Assembly (NCBI GenBank): GCA_964518575.1
Contig: CAZFGW010000021.1
Span: 1 to 21,309, forward strand
Source of the DNA: MGBC163016 sp964518575
Lineage (GTDB): Bacteria; Actinomycetota; Coriobacteriia; Coriobacteriales; Eggerthellaceae
Direction of reading: 5' to 3'
DNA: 21,309 bases
Shown here piece by piece: positions 1 to 5,816 of the stretch (position 1 is its first letter; every line of letters starts with the position of its first letter). The position numbers and the translations under genes are program-made. The notes below the pieces were generated by a model, which was given only the letters and a program-made list of their open reading frames with translations, did no database searches and had not been told where the DNA came from.

Positions 1-718
1 CCTGGAACTTGTCAGCCAGCCAATCGATGATGCGCTGATCCCAGTCATCACCACCGAGGTGGTTATCGCCTGCGGTGGATGCTACCTCGAAGACGCCGTC
101 GCCCAACTCGAGCACGGATACGTCGAAGGTGCCGCCGCCCAGGTCGAAGACGAGGATCTTCTCGTCATGGTCAGCCTTGTCAAGACCATATGCAAGCGCT
201 GCTGCCGTCGGCTCGTTGATGATGCGCTCAACATTGAGACCGGCGATCTTGCCCGCATCCTTCGTTGCCTGACGCTGTGCGTCATTGAAGTAAGCAGGAA
301 CGGTGATGACTGCCTGGGTGATGGTCTCGCCCGTTTGCTTCTCTGCGTCAGCCTTCAGCTTCTGCAAAACCATTGCCGAGATCTCCTCAGGAGTGTATGA
401 CTTGCCATCAATGTCGATGACCGCACGTCCGTCCTTGCCCTTTTGTACCTTATAAGAAACGGTTTTCTGCTCTTCCGGCGTCTCGTCGTATGAACGACCG
501 ATGAAACGCTTGACGGAAGAAACGGTGTTCTCAGGATTGGTGACTGCCTGATTCTTCGCTGCCTTGCCAACAACGCGCTCGCCGTCTTTACGGAAGCCCT
601 CGACTGATGGCGTGGTGCGATCACCTTCTGCGTTGACGAGAATCTCAGGCTCAGAGCCTTCCATGACTGCCATTGCGGAGTTCGTGGTACCTAAGTCGAT
701 TCCTAAAATCTTACCCAT
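1..718 (-). CDS. dnaK: Chaperone protein DnaK (Hsp70), N-terminal part; runs off the window start
   Basis: ATP-dependent cytoplasmic chaperone that works with DnaJ and GrpE. Only the first 239 codons are inside the window, all in the actin-like ATPase domain. The reading frame opens with MGKILGIDLGTTNSAMAVME, the phosphate-1 signature, then shows the SVKRFIGR and ITVPAYFNDAQRQATKDAG stretches and ends past DLGGGTFDVSVLELG and DNHLGGDDWD, the phosphate-2 loop region. The ATG at 716-718 is preceded by GAGGA about eight bases upstream, and a strong promoter lies at 772-800. No frameshift is seen. The rest of the gene, and any grpE-dnaJ-hspR partners, lie to the left of the window. Confidence 0.97.
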   Translation of the reverse strand, partial: MGKILGIDLGTTNSAMAVMEGSEPEILVNAEGDRTTPSVEGFRKDGERVVGKAAKNQAVTNPENTVSSVKRFIGRSYDETPEEQKTVSYKVQKGKDGRAVIDIDGKSYTPEEISAMVLQKLKADAEKQTGETITQAVITVPAYFNDAQRQATKDAGKIAGLNVERIINEPTAAALAYGLDKADHDEKILVFDLGGGTFDVSVLELGDGVFEVASTAGDNHLGGDDWDQRIIDWLADKFQ

Positions 719-771
719 TTCGTTTGTCCTCACTTTCGATGCCATGTGTAAAGCTATTTGTTTGTTCTGAC

Positions 772-800
772 ACTATAAAATCTAAGTGCATACTTGTCAA
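772..800 (-). promoter_or_regulatory. dnaK promoter (-35 TTGACA, 17-bp spacer, -10 TATAGT)
   Basis: Read on the minus strand, TTGACA (795-800) is followed after exactly 17 bases by TATAGT (772-777), leaving a leader of about 50 bases to the dnaK ATG. The -35 box lies within a small perfect palindrome, ACTTGTCAAGT (793-803). No CIRCE element and no full HAIR (HspR) inverted repeat is visible. Confidence 0.75.
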
Positions 801-1030
801 GTTTTTTCAGTGAATAAAACGAGATGAATATGCACGAATCAAACAGTAATAACGTTTTGCCTGTATAGACGGCACATTTTGAGGTTGTTGAAATGTCAGA
901 ACGCAATTGTTGACAAGGCGAAAAGCGGGAATAAGACCCGTTTCTTCATGATTTCTGCACAAATGTTCGTATTGTGCAGGCGAATGGGAGCAAACTTAAT
1001 TATGGAAATCGATCAGGTGGACGCGAGCGC
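801..1030. other. Intergenic stretch upstream of dnaK with no recognisable gene
   Basis: AT-rich sequence between the divergent dnaK promoter and the repeat block at 1031. I see no ORF with a ribosome site. A weak seven-bp hairpin around 923-942 (AAGCGGG/CCCGTTT) is the only structure noticed. Confidence 0.5.
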
Positions 1031-1166
1031 TAGATGAATCTCGCCCCTACATCTATACCCAACCATTATTCGCGCTTTAATCAACTCTGGTTATGAATGG
1101 ATCAGCCCCTACATCTATGCCCAACGGCTGTTGTGAATTGATTCGCTGCTGATTATGCATGGATCA
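1031..1166. repeat. Degenerate 62-bp tandem repeat (about 2.2 units)
   Basis: A 21-base block beginning GCCCCTACATCTAT occurs at 1043-1063 and again, with one change, at 1105-1125, a period of 62. The preceding motif TTATGAATGGATCA at 1091 recurs as TTATGCATGGATCA at 1153, again 62 bases on; unit one has a weaker version near 1031. The third, partial unit includes the stop codon and last codons of the flavin reductase-like gene (its stop is 1153-1155), so the repeat seems to have grown from that gene's 3' end. Confidence 0.6.
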
Positions 1167-1686
1167 CGTCGCAAATTTCGCCTATGAACATCCAATGCGG
1201 CTGCCATTCGCCATCCACGGGCGGATAAACGCGGGGATTCGCCTCGTAACATTCGCGAACATCTTGCGACATTCCTTCTTTTGACAGTTGCCCTTGATAT
1301 ATCTTGCGACAAAGAAATGTGGTCGTTGCTTCTGCATACGTCACAGATGCTCCTATCGCTTTCGGCGTGAGACCAATCGCTTGCGCTTTGTTAACATCAC
1401 GACCGGAATGCGATCCCATATAACCGAGCGCTTTCTTATATGAATCTGGGAAGAAGCTCACGGTGAAATAATCATTCTCCATGACAAGCTCGGTCGTAAA
1501 CCGTGTCGGATACAAGTAGATCGTAATGGTCGACCCGTCTCTTTTCGGATTCGCCCAAATAGTGCCCATACTGCCCCAGCCGATTGTGCATGAGTTAAAT
1601 TTCTCAAAATTGCCCGCCGTCACCAATGCCCACTGATTCTCGAAGATATCGAACACCTTGCATGCATACCCTGATAGGTTGTTCAT
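1153..1686 (-). CDS. Flavin reductase-like (FMN-binding split barrel) protein
   Basis: Predicted 177-aa soluble protein of the flavin reductase-like domain family, which binds FMN in a split beta-barrel and usually passes electrons from NAD(P)H to flavin or to a partner oxidoreductase. Typical stretches are WALVTAGNFEKFNSCTIGWG near the N-terminus, then the ITIYLYPTRFTTELVMEN and YFTVSFFPD strands, and YKKALGYMGSHSGRD in the flavin-binding region. I chose the ATG at 1684-1686 because AAGGAGG sits eight bases upstream; the frame stays open further upstream, but that part (to 1920) has no ribosome site and no family resemblance. It is a single-gene unit next to the tRNA-Pro scar. The substrate is unknown. 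The family call is firm, the reaction is not. Confidence 0.8.
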   Translation of the reverse strand: MNNLSGYACKVFDIFENQWALVTAGNFEKFNSCTIGWGSMGTIWANPKRDGSTITIYLYPTRFTTELVMENDYFTVSFFPDSYKKALGYMGSHSGRDVNKAQAIGLTPKAIGASVTYAEATTTFLCRKIYQGQLSKEGMSQDVRECYEANPRVYPPVDGEWQPHWMFIGEICDVIHA

Positions 1687-1839
1687 GGATGGATCCTCCT
1701 TAACGGACATCTCGTCATCTGGCATCGCCCGTGCCCCGGGAAGCCTGAGCTGACGATTTTGATCGCAACAAATTCTTCGAGTGTTATTATGCTGCACTTT
1801 GCAAGAGAGAGTACGAATGCCCCGCACTTTGCCGACATT

Positions 1840-1989
1840 GGTTTTCTTTGAACGCAAGCCAGAGTTCTGTTGCCGGAGATTAGGGGCTATGATAGGATGA
1901 TTCTTGCCGTTTTTCGGCAATGAAATATGTCGGGTTGTGGCTCAGTTTGGTAGAGCGCTGCGTTCGGGACGCAGAGGTCGCAGGTTCAA
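1840..1989 (+). pseudogene. Truncated tRNA-Pro(CGG) copy with its duplicated upstream region
   Basis: Bases 1931-1989 match the intact tRNA-Pro at 19822-19898 over 59 nt with one difference (C to T in the D loop), covering the 5' acceptor strand, D arm, anticodon arm with CGG, and the 5' side of the T arm. The match stops after GGTTCAA. The 3' T strand, acceptor strand and CCA are missing, so no cloverleaf can form. Homology also extends upstream: GGTTTTCTTTGAAC (1840-1853), GGCTATGATAGGAT (1886-1899) and a TTGCCG/CGGCAA hairpin (1904-1920) correspond to 19727-19740, 19774-19787 and 19793-19809. This is either a disrupted second tRNA copy or an integration scar. Confidence 0.8.
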
Positions 1990-2097
1990 TCAAAAATCCT
2001 CTTTCAAAAGACAACAACGTGTGAATAGCACAAATATGTATGTCTACCTGCAATAACTACCTACTGAACACACCTTTCTGAATAATCGCATTTCCTC

Positions 2098-2140
2098 GTG
2101 ACCACCTTGTGACCACCCAGGTGACCACCTTGTGACCACC
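2098..2140 (+). repeat. Four iteron-like direct repeats GTGACCACC
   Basis: Perfect 9-mers start at 2098, 2109, 2121 and 2132, that is at 11, 12 and 11 bases, about one helical turn each, so a protein could bind all four on one DNA face. The repeats and spacers are far too short for a CRISPR array. Confidence 0.75.
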
Positions 2141-2193
2141 TGAATCGGATTGTACCTTATGCGGACAAAGACGCATTCATTGGGTTTTCCACA

Positions 2194-2296
2194 GTTGGTA
2201 TCGCTAGGACGAAACCAGCCCTAGCAAAGGTGTTGCCACGTCGATAGCAACGCTTCGCTACGGCGATACCTATGCTTTCGCCGTAGCGATACCAAC
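2194..2296. repeat. Nested inverted repeats
   Basis: The outer arms GTTGGTATCGCTA (2194-2206) and TAGCGATACCAAC (2284-2296) are perfectly complementary. An inner perfect 11-bp stem, CGCTACGGCGA (2256-2266) with TCGCCGTAGCG (2278-2288), has an 11-nt loop. The two share the right arm, so two alternative structures compete. Confidence 0.6.
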
Positions 2297-2536
2297 GCCC
2301 TTTGTTGCTGTCGCCCTGTCGGAGCCGTTTGAAAAGAAAAAACACTTAAACCTGAAAAAGAAAAAACGACCAGAGAGCAATTTCCGGCTGTTGCGGGAGC
2401 GCGCCTTCAAAAACGTGGTTTCAGGCTATTCCAAACGCATATGCGATTCTCCGCAATGCGTTTTCGCATTCCCAAAGAAGTCTGGCATCGCAGGAAGAAC
2501 CTGCATAGCATGGCGAGCCAGACGATAGGAGGAGTC

Positions 2537-2770
2537 ATGGGAAGTGCTGAGAACCTGATAAACACGAGCGAGAGCAGAACCATCACGGCCAAAGAGGCGG
2601 CAGTGATGCTCGGGGTGTCCCAATCCACGATTTATCGGATGTTCAATTCCGGAGAACTCGTCTCATTCAAGGTGAGGAACGCAAGGCGCACCTCCACGGC
2701 AGCATGCGAGGAATACATTCGCAGGCAACAGGCGCGTGAGGCGACGCTATGCCGAATCCGCAGGGGCTAG
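2537..2770 (+). CDS. Excisionase-type helix-turn-helix DNA-binding protein
   Basis: Small 77-aa protein with a MerR-like/excisionase (HTH_17) fold: TITAKEAAVMLGVSQSTIYR spans the helix-turn-helix at about residues 15-34, followed by MFNSGELVSFKVRNARRTS, the wing and basic patch, and a basic tail. Such proteins act as recombination directionality factors or small regulators on integrative elements and plasmids. The ATG at 2537 has a very good AGGAGG just upstream; the frame is open to 2441, but the extra residues lack a ribosome site. Its last 22 bases overlap the start of the next gene, which suggests translational coupling. It lies just downstream of the iteron-like repeats. The exact function cannot be read from the sequence. 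Confidence 0.75.
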   Translation: MGSAENLINTSESRTITAKEAAVMLGVSQSTIYRMFNSGELVSFKVRNARRTSTAACEEYIRRQQAREATLCRIRRG

Positions 2771-3144
2771 AGCGACGAAGCAAGGATGGCATCAGATACC
2801 AGAGCGGGCGCTTCGCTACGGTACCGGCAAGCCTCATCGAATTCCTCGTTCGCGTGAGGGTCGGCAGGAACGAAATGGCAGTCATCATGTCCCTTTGCCG
2901 CTATGTCAAGCCAGATGGGACCTTCGGCAGGATATCTAGAGAGAAAATGTCTTACGAGACGGCGATGACGCCCGCCCAAGTGTCGCGCGGCATGGCTGAG
3001 CTCAAGGAGAAACTCGTCATCGAGCCCGTGCCGCGGATGTCGCTCGATGGCAGGTGGCGACCCGATAGGTCGAACTTCGGGCACGTCGCCACCTACCGCT
3101 TCACCAAGGAGGCATGGAGCTACATCACAAACGACATCCTGTAG
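2749..3144 (+). CDS. Small winged-helix protein, plasmid replication-initiator-like
   Basis: 131-aa basic protein. FATVPASLIEFLVRVRVGRN and EMAVIMSLCRYVKPDG form the first helices. YETAMTPAQVSRGMAELKEK (about residues 69-88) is a clear recognition-helix segment of a winged HTH, followed by a wing with charged residues (PRMSLDGRWRPDRSNFG). This looks like the DNA-binding domain of plasmid or phage replication initiators, though it is shorter than full-length RepA-type proteins. It overlaps the HTH gene by 22 bases with only a weak GTGAGG ribosome site, so it is probably coupled. Its TAG stop is followed in the same frame by coding-like sequence, suggesting a deletion junction there. The function is inferred from fold and context only. 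Confidence 0.6.
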   Translation: MPNPQGLERRSKDGIRYQSGRFATVPASLIEFLVRVRVGRNEMAVIMSLCRYVKPDGTFGRISREKMSYETAMTPAQVSRGMAELKEKLVIEPVPRMSLDGRWRPDRSNFGHVATYRFTKEAWSYITNDIL

Positions 3145-3150
3145 CGTTTA

Positions 3151-3245
3151 GAGTTTGGATTTGCACAGCATGATGGAAAAGCGACAATACGAGGCGATGC
3201 CGATCCTACCCTTGAAGGGATCGAGGATGCAATCAGATGGTTAAC
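3151..3245 (+). pseudogene. Coding-like scrap, possibly an internal piece of the adhesin gene cut by IS3
   Basis: Directly after the replication-type gene's stop, the same frame reads EFGFAQHDGKATIRGDADPT then LEGIEDAIRWL up to the IS3 left end. It has no start codon or ribosome site of its own. The composition and lack of stops suggest a gene fragment. With the adhesin 3' end on the other side of the IS, it may be an upstream part of the same gene; that is inference, and I cannot name the domain. Confidence 0.35.
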
Positions 3246-3274
3246 TGGAGTGTCAACACTTCTTTGGACATTTT

Positions 3275-4111
3275 CTAGATGCACAAACCAGCCTCTCTGA
3301 ACTCCATTGGCGACATGTACCCGAGCGTAGAATGAAGGCGTATCTTGTTGTACCAATGAACATAGTCGTTAAGCTTCACTTGGAGATCGTGAAGGCTCGC
3401 GAATGCCTCTTGGTAGACAAACTCCTCTTTGAGCGTCTTGTTGACCGACTCGTCCACCACGTTATCGTAAGGACAGCCCTTCTTAGACAGCGACCGCCTT
3501 ATCGAGAACACCTCCAACAGCTCGTCGATCTCGGCATTGTCGAACTCCGATCCCCTATCGGTATGGAAGACATCAATGTCGGAAATTGGAAAGTCAAGCG
3601 TTGCAAAGGACGATTTGACCAGGCGCGCATCCTTCCGCTCTCCTGCGGCATGCCCCACAATCTCCCGGTTGTAAAGGTCCACGAGCAGGCAGATGTAGTT
3701 CCACCCATTGCCCACCCTCACGTACGTCAAATCCGAGCAGATGTGTGTATGGGGTCTGTATCCAGAGAATACCTGCGAGATGATGTTCGGCATGTCCGAC
3801 TGGTTTGCCTTGGCCCTTGCCTTGGGTGCCTTCTTGTTCTTGCGAATGCAGCAGAGACCGTTCGCCTTGAGGGCGTTGCCGATGCGGCGCCTGGATGCCG
3901 TCTTGCCCCGCCTCTCGAGCACGGCCTTTATCCTTCGCGTGCCGTATCTCCCGCGATTCTCCTTGAATATGGATACCACTTCCTCCTCGATCGGGTCTTT
4001 CTCCTTCGGCCTGTCCCCGTGGCTTACCATGTAGTAGTAGGTCGCACGTGCTACGCCCAGGATCTCGCATTGCGCTGATATAGGATAAAGGTGGGCGTTC
4101 TTCTTTATCAC
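3275..4111 (-). CDS. IS3-family transposase OrfB (DDE integrase domain)
   Basis: 278-aa catalytic part of the transposase. An N-terminal HTH_21-like region (GRYGTRRIKAVLERRGKTAS) is followed by the rve integrase core. The catalytic triad is visible as D127 (CSDLTYV), D185 (FHTDRGSEF) and E221 (VVDESVNKTLKEEF), with 35 residues between the last two, the DD(35)E spacing expected. The C-terminus YVHWYNKIRLHSTLGYMSPM is typical of the family. A GTG at 4109-4111 is available, but the frame continues upstream into the end of orfA, so the active product is probably an OrfAB fusion made by a -1 frameshift at the CAAAAG stretch (complement of 4117-4122). It looks intact. Confidence 0.92.
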   Translation of the reverse strand: MIKKNAHLYPISAQCEILGVARATYYYMVSHGDRPKEKDPIEEEVVSIFKENRGRYGTRRIKAVLERRGKTASRRRIGNALKANGLCCIRKNKKAPKARAKANQSDMPNIISQVFSGYRPHTHICSDLTYVRVGNGWNYICLLVDLYNREIVGHAAGERKDARLVKSSFATLDFPISDIDVFHTDRGSEFDNAEIDELLEVFSIRRSLSKKGCPYDNVVDESVNKTLKEEFVYQEAFASLHDLQVKLNDYVHWYNKIRLHSTLGYMSPMEFREAGLCI

Positions 4112-4113
4112 TT

Positions 4114-4401
4114 CTACTTTTGTGCGAATATCAGCGCAGCCTGTTTTAAAACATCGACCTCCATGCGAAGCCGCTTGTTCTCCTTCTCAAGGTCGAGCAG
4201 CCTCTGCTCCTCGGGCGTGCGGTTGTCCTTTGCGCGGGTGGAGCCGCTCTCCTCTATGCGCTTTACCCATCTGCAAACGGTCGAATGCCCTAGGTCGTAT
4301 TCCGCCTCGATGTCCCTGAGCGACTTTCCCGCATGGTAGAGGTCGACGATTTGACGTTTGAACTCTTCTGTGAAGTGCCTGGGGTGCTTGGGGTCTCTCA
4401 T
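4114..4401 (-). CDS. IS3-family transposase OrfA (HTH, leucine-zipper)
   Basis: 95-aa DNA-binding part of the IS3 transposase. RHFTEEFKRQIVDLYHAGKS and LRDIEAEYDLGHSTVCRWVK form the HTH (HTH_Tnp_1 type). LLDLEKENKRLRMEVDVLKQ is a heptad-pattern coiled coil used for multimerisation. The ATG at 4399-4401 has AAGGAG seven bases upstream. Its TAG stop lies three bases from the orfB GTG, directly behind an A-AAA-G slippery stretch, the usual organisation for programmed frameshifting in this family. Confidence 0.9.
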   Translation of the reverse strand: MRDPKHPRHFTEEFKRQIVDLYHAGKSLRDIEAEYDLGHSTVCRWVKRIEESGSTRAKDNRTPEEQRLLDLEKENKRLRMEVDVLKQAALIFAQK

Positions 4402-4460
4402 GTATCATCTCCTTGGGTAAAATCTCTCATTATTGTGTCTAAGTTAGTATAACCACTCCA

Positions 4461-4870
4461 ATGATGGGCTTCCTATCGTGAGCACGATGGAGTTCGTGCC
4501 CGAGACCTCTGACGGCACGATCGACATCGAGGTCGAGGTCGACACGCGCGAGTTCGCAGGACGTGACATCGTGTTCTTCGAGAAGCTCTCCGATGCGGAA
4601 GAGAACATCATCGCAACACATGAGGACATCGATGACGAGGGGCAAACGGTGAGCTTCCCCGAACCCGTTACCGAACCTGAAAACCCAGGGAAAGGCTACC
4701 CGAAGACTGGGGCGTTCGCTGAGGTCGATCCCATCACGGCAAGTATCGCGGTGATCCTGCTCTGCGGCATAACCGGTGCGACCTATGCCTTTGTCCGCCG
4801 TTCTCGCAAGCAGACCGACGCCATAACTGAGATGGAAGAGGAAGTATTGGCTGGAGCCAACGAGGATTAA
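4461..4870 (+). pseudogene. 3' end of a sortase-anchored T-Q ester (VaFE) repeat adhesin, cut by IS3
   Basis: About 136 codons starting at the IS3 junction. The reading frame enters from the IS side without a start; a GTG at 4478 exists but has no ribosome site. The fragment is one VaFE/T-Q ester repeat, recognised by FVPETSDGTIDIEVEVD, REFAGRDIVFFEKLSD and the hallmark THEDIDDEGQTV, whose Gln normally forms an ester cross-link with an upstream Thr. Then come a spacer rich in Pro and Glu, the sorting motif GYPKTG, a membrane segment (PITASIAVILLCGITGATYAF) and the basic stop-transfer RRSRKQ. In an intact gene the product would be anchored to the cell wall by a sortase, and one is encoded next. 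The signal peptide and most repeats are missing, so this is a pseudogene. Confidence 0.8.
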
Positions 4871-4921
4871 ACCGACGTTTCGTGCAAGTGACAGAAGCCT
4901 TAGCTAAGAGCTAAGAGTGGC

Positions 4922-4956
4922 AGGGTGGGGTGCTCGCGTGGCGCCCCACCCTTTTT
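4922..4956 (+). terminator. Rho-independent terminator after the adhesin
   Basis: Perfect 9-bp stem AGGGTGGGG (4922-4930) with CCCCACCCT (4944-4952), a 13-nt loop, and a run of T to 4956. It separates the adhesin from the sortase gene. Confidence 0.85.
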
Positions 4957-4974
4957 CGATATAAGGAGCAGAAG

Positions 4975-5007
4975 ATGAGAAGAATCAAAAGGCGGCGAAA
5001 GTCATGA
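4975..5007 (+). CDS. Ten-codon basic ORF overlapping the sortase start; leader peptide or frameshifted sortase N-terminus
   Basis: An excellent ribosome site (AAGGAG, six-base gap) points to this ATG, not to the sortase ATG. The ORF reads MRRIKRRRKS and stops in an ATGA overlap with the sortase start. A string of Arg and Lys is just what should precede the sortase's hydrophobic N-terminal segment, so a one-base indel may have split one gene. Otherwise it is a translationally coupled mini-ORF. Confidence 0.45.
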   Translation: MRRIKRRRKS

Positions 5008-5729
5008 GCGTGATCGTCATCGCCATACTTACGGCGCTCGCTCTCACCATCCTCTGCGCGTCAGAGGAGGAGCGCATCGAGATTGCAGAGATGGTCGATA
5101 ACCTGAGCGATCAAGAAGATCCGGTAAGGCAGATCGACTGGGACAACCTTCCTGCAGAGATCGTCGCCTGGGTCGAGGTTCTTGGCACGAACATCGACGA
5201 GCCCATTGTCCAGGCCACACCCGATGCCCCGAACGCATATCTCTACAGGGACGTGTTCGGGCAGGGTGCATATGGTACGCCCTACATAGATTGCGAGTGC
5301 TCGATTGATTCTCGCTTCGTCATGGTCTACGGCCACCACATGTCCGATGGGGCGGCATTCGCTGATTTCGCAAGTTTTAGCAATCATGAATACGCCGCTC
5401 AACATCTGGCAATCTACGTGTATACACGAGATGGTGAACGGCATGAACACGAAGCCAAAGCAGTCGATATCATCAATGCAGACATTGAATCTGTCAGAAC
5501 GGGCTTCGAAAGCGATGCGGATCGCGTTGCATACCTGAAGGAAGCTATCGAAGGAAGCGACATGGTTATTGAAGAGGCCATTCTCGGAAGTGAGCGCGTA
5601 TGGGGCTTCACAACATGCAGCTACCAGAGGCTGAATTCGAGAGTCACCGTATATGCGGCAGAGTCCGCATGCTACGAGAATGGGGATAGCTCCAGACATC
5701 CTAGTGTCGATGAACAGCCGTTTTCCTGA
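5004..5729 (+). CDS. srtB: Class B sortase
   Basis: Membrane-anchored cysteine transpeptidase, 241 aa as read from ATG 5004. An N-terminal hydrophobic anchor (SVIVIAILTALALTILCAS, residues 2-20) is followed by the sortase beta-barrel. The catalytic His111 lies in VMVYGHHMSDGAAF, Cys205 in WGFTTCSYQ and Arg213 in NSRVTVYA, the order and spacing of class B enzymes. These cleave a sorting signal and join the surface protein to peptidoglycan or a pilin. The neighbouring adhesin fragment carries GYPKTG and is the likely former substrate. The ATG lacks a good ribosome site of its own and overlaps the stop of a basic 10-codon ORF, so the true N-terminus may include those residues. All catalytic residues are present, so the enzyme could still act on other substrates. 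Confidence 0.9.
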   Translation: MSVIVIAILTALALTILCASEEERIEIAEMVDNLSDQEDPVRQIDWDNLPAEIVAWVEVLGTNIDEPIVQATPDAPNAYLYRDVFGQGAYGTPYIDCECSIDSRFVMVYGHHMSDGAAFADFASFSNHEYAAQHLAIYVYTRDGERHEHEAKAVDIINADIESVRTGFESDADRVAYLKEAIEGSDMVIEEAILGSERVWGFTTCSYQRLNSRVTVYAAESACYENGDSSRHPSVDEQPFS

Positions 5730-5736
5730 CAAACTT

Positions 5737-5746
5737 GACATATGTC
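5737..5746. promoter_or_regulatory. Upstream palindrome GACATATGTC (putative operator 1)
   Basis: Perfect 10-bp palindrome just downstream of the sortase stop and upstream of the -35 box of the DUF134 gene. It has the same core as the 5791-5804 site, 56 bases apart. The regulator is unknown; the adjoining DUF134 HTH protein is an obvious candidate. Confidence 0.55.
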
Positions 5747-5757
5747 GGAAATATTTC

Positions 5758-5785
5758 TTGACCATATAGAGGTGGCTGCTATAGT
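5758..5785 (+). promoter_or_regulatory. Promoter of the DUF134-NifX gene
   Basis: TTGACC (5758-5763) and TATAGT (5780-5785) are separated by 16 bases. The palindromic operator at 5791-5804 falls on the expected transcription start, and a second copy of its core lies upstream of the -35 box. Confidence 0.6.
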
Positions 5786-5790
5786 AATTA

Positions 5791-5804
5791 CTGACATATG
5801 TCAG
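5791..5804. promoter_or_regulatory. Palindromic operator CTGACATATGTCAG (putative operator 2)
   Basis: Perfect 14-bp palindrome placed 6-19 bases after the -10 box, where a bound repressor would block initiation. It shares GACATATGTC with the upstream site at 5737-5746. Confidence 0.65.
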
Positions 5805-5816
5805 TTAAGGAGAGAT

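Larger units (their letters stand above)
1990..2536. other. Non-coding, repeat-rich segment between tRNA scar and HTH gene
   Basis: No convincing gene in about 550 bases. It holds four GTGACCACC repeats (2098-2140), nested inverted repeats (2194-2296) and an A-rich stretch (about 2330-2370) with two AAAAGAAAAAAC-like runs. Direct repeats, dyad symmetry and an A-rich tract upstream of a replication-type gene resemble a plasmid or integrative-element control or origin region. That reading is inference. Confidence 0.4.
3246..4460 (-). mobile_element. IS3-family insertion sequence, 1215 bp, complete
   Basis: Two overlapping transposase frames (orfA 4114-4401, orfB 3275-4111) lie between imperfect terminal inverted repeats. 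The left end reads TGGAGTGTCAACACTTCTTT (from 3246); the right end, read inward from 4460, is TGGAGTGGTTATACTAACTT. Over the first 25 positions 17 agree. No matching 3- or 4-base target duplication is visible (left flank TTAAC, right flank ATGAT), which fits a deletion or recombination at one end after insertion. The element interrupts adhesin gene remains. A second copy of its left end occurs in the palindromic remnant at 18838-18896. Confidence 0.9.

Noticed and set aside
907..935. Plus-strand promoter with TTGACA at about 911
   Set aside because: The matching -10 (TAAGAC) is poor and there is no gene downstream on that strand.
1931..1989. Functional second tRNA-Pro
   Set aside because: The T arm and acceptor 3' strand are missing, so no cloverleaf or CCA end can form.
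2098..2140. CRISPR array
   Set aside because: Nine-base repeats with two- or three-base gaps cannot be repeat-spacer units and no cas gene is present.
3332..4078. 248-aa plus-strand frame across the IS
   Set aside because: It is the shadow of the IS3 orfB with its DDE triad on the other strand.
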